Below are positions 62,726 through 64,000 of a stretch of 64,000 bases of DNA, piece after piece. The stretch is taken from contig NZ_JIAW01000002.1 of the NCBI RefSeq assembly GCF_000620625.1, forward strand, positions 485,735 to 549,734, in the 5' to 3' direction. Position numbers and translations under genes: made by a program. The notes beneath the pieces were generated by a model, which saw nothing but the letters and a program-made list of their open reading frames with translations, was not told the origin of the DNA and did not search any database. Position 1 is the first letter of the stretch. Each line of letters starts with the position of its first letter. Source of the DNA: Mycobacterium sp. URHB0044. GTDB taxonomy: Bacteria; Actinomycetota; Actinomycetes; Mycobacteriales; Mycobacteriaceae.

Positions 62726-63993
62726 AGATTCATACGGTCAATGCAACATCCATCAATGTGGGAGGTTGCAATGCCGAGCGGTTACCGGGCGCCGTGGTGG
62801 TTGAAGCGGCAGTTCTTTGATCTGGTGTGCGGTGGGACGTCGGTGTTGCAAGCCGAGCGACAACTCGGTGTGTCCCGCACTGTTGGCCAGCAGTGGTGGC
62901 GTAAGGCTGGGGCCATGAAGCTACGTCTTGGCAGCGGTGTTCTGGGATTGGCCGATCCTGGTGATCTAGAGCGCGCCGGTGGCCGGGGGCACCATCTCAG
63001 TTACGACGAGCGCGTGGTCATCATGCGGGGTCGAGACCAGGGACTCAGGCAGGGCGAGATCGCACGCCAACTCGGCCGCGACCCGAGCGTGGTCAGCCGT
63101 GAGATCCGGCGCAACCGCAATCCCGACGGGGATTACCACGCGGGGTTGGCTCATGCCCGAGCTAGCCAGAATGCCAAGCGGCCCAAGGAGTTCAAGCTCA
63201 ACGACACCCGGTTGTGCGCCACCATCGAAACCTGGATGGACGATGGGTGGAGCCCGAAGCTGATCGCTGAGGTCTTGGCACGTGATCATCCCGGTGACAA
63301 GCTGGCGCAGGTGAGCCACGAAACCATCTACAAGTGTCTCTACGTCCAAGGCCGCGGCCAGCTGCGCGCCGATCTCAACAAGTGCTTGTCGACCAAACGG
63401 GCAGCTCGCAAACCCCGTGGTCACACTGAGCGCCGCGGGAAGTTCAGCGATGTGATCACCATCAGCCAGCGTCCCGCCGTGGTGGATGACCGTGCGGTGC
63501 CCGGGCACTGGGAAGGTGACCTGATCCTGGGCACGGCGTGTGGCAGTGCGATAGGCACTCTGGTCGAGCGCAGCACCCGATTCACCATCTTGTTGCATCT
63601 GCCAGGCGATCACACCGCCGACTCGGTGGCCGCCGCGATGATCGAGGCGATGAATGAGCTGCCCGCTCATCTGCGCCGCACCATCACCTGGGACCGCGGC
63701 AGTGAGATGGCCAGCTGGCAGCACATCAGCCTGCAGTTGCAGGCCCCGGTCTACTTCTGCGATCCCCATTCGCCCTGGCAGCGTGGCAGCAACGAGAACA
63801 CCAATCGGCTACTGCGGTTCTGGTTTGAAAAGGGCACCGACCTCAGCGGCTACACCAAAGCCGATCTCAAACGGGTCCAAGACAAACTCAACAGCCGGCC
63901 CCGACCCACCCTCGATCTCGACACCCCAGCCCAACGCCTAGCCACCCTCCTCAACCAAGCCGCCTAGCCGCGTTGCGATAGCCACTTGACTTT
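62726..63993 (+). mobile_element. IS30-family insertion sequence
   Basis: Transposase gene with candidate imperfect terminal repeats: 62726-62747 and the complement of 63972-63993 agree at about 13 of 22 bases, both ending GCAAC on the inner side. It inserted about 55 bases downstream of the lipoprotein gene, near tRNA-Asn. Exact ends and target duplication could not be fixed; the right flank leaves the window. Confidence 0.65.
62771..63967 (+). CDS. IS30-family transposase
   Basis: 398 residues. N-terminal helix-turn-helix regions (LSYDERVVIMRGRDQGLRQG and ARQLGRDPSVVSREIRRN) bind the ends; the catalytic core has D in GHWEGDLILG, D in TWDRGSEM and E in QRGSNENTNRLLRF (DD(33)E). The frame is intact, so it may be active. 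GGAGG at 62761-62765 decides for ATG 62771; ATG 62741 lies inside the left terminal repeat. Confidence 0.93.
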   Translation: MPSGYRAPWWLKRQFFDLVCGGTSVLQAERQLGVSRTVGQQWWRKAGAMKLRLGSGVLGLADPGDLERAGGRGHHLSYDERVVIMRGRDQGLRQGEIARQLGRDPSVVSREIRRNRNPDGDYHAGLAHARASQNAKRPKEFKLNDTRLCATIETWMDDGWSPKLIAEVLARDHPGDKLAQVSHETIYKCLYVQGRGQLRADLNKCLSTKRAARKPRGHTERRGKFSDVITISQRPAVVDDRAVPGHWEGDLILGTACGSAIGTLVERSTRFTILLHLPGDHTADSVAAAMIEAMNELPAHLRRTITWDRGSEMASWQHISLQLQAPVYFCDPHSPWQRGSNENTNRLLRFWFEKGTDLSGYTKADLKRVQDKLNSRPRPTLDLDTPAQRLATLLNQAA

Positions 63994-64000
63994 GAGGCGA

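Noticed and set aside
1..64000. CRISPR array, rRNA genes or prophage
   Set aside because: No regularly spaced repeats, rRNA sequence or phage structural genes were seen. One tRNA and one insertion sequence are the only non-protein or mobile genes found.

Overview
The window is high-GC actinobacterial DNA, and its gene order points to a rapidly growing Mycobacterium/Mycolicibacterium chromosome. From about 21.2 kb onward it follows the conserved mycobacterial order: trehalase, subI-cysTWA, che1-cysH-nirA, hemW, hrcA-dnaJ2-rsmE, phoH-ybeY-CBS-era, amiA2, recO-uppS, furB-smtB, glyS, TPM protein, dgt-dnaG, tRNA-Asn. Many starts have a TANNNT box 6-7 bases upstream of an initiator ATG/GTG, the layout of leaderless mycobacterial mRNAs. 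All calls come from reading the sequence, with no database search.

Region 1 (1-20.6 kb) looks like an accessory organosulfur-scavenging block. It holds three NtaA/SnaA/DszA-type flavin monooxygenases (one cut by the window start), an SsuD/SfnG-like monooxygenase with its own FMN reductase, and an SfnB/DszC-like flavoprotein. It also holds two acetyltransferases, a peptide ABC transporter with a WhiB gene at its 3' end, a MetNIQ methionine importer, an arylsulfotransferase-like propeller protein and an APC permease. Several pairs overlap by 4 bases (ATGA/GTGA), implying translational coupling. A plausible reading is uptake, N-acetylation and oxygenolytic C-S cleavage of sulfur compounds, with the released sulfur entering the adjacent core pathway.

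Region 2 (20.7-32.4 kb) carries a methyltransferase, trehalase, a FAD monooxygenase, two tiny membrane proteins and the sulfate assimilation locus. Sulfate import (subI-cysTWA, plus) and reduction (nirA-cysH-che1, minus) converge. Each arm is headed by a short reading frame ending in clustered cysteine codons (24933-25025 and 32191-32295), the arrangement known as cysteine-responsive attenuation. In both leaders the Shine-Dalgarno of the first enzyme or transporter gene can base-pair with upstream RNA.

Region 3 (32.4-53 kb) is housekeeping: hemW, heat-shock repressor and DnaJ2, RsmE, a CdaR-glycerate kinase-permease set, an SDR pair, phoH-ybeY-CBS-era, amidase, recO-uppS and the zinc regulators furB-smtB. 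The mycobactin (mbt) cluster that lies between hemN/hemW and hrcA in M. tuberculosis and M. smegmatis is absent; a truncated 13E12/DUF222 fragment is there instead.

Region 4 (53-64 kb) has glyS, a nuclease-like gene bracketed by inverted copies of a 56-60 bp repeat, a TPM-domain protein, dgt, dnaG (with a repeat-derived N-terminus), small exported proteins, tRNA-Asn, a lipoprotein and a nearly complete IS30-family insertion sequence at the right edge.
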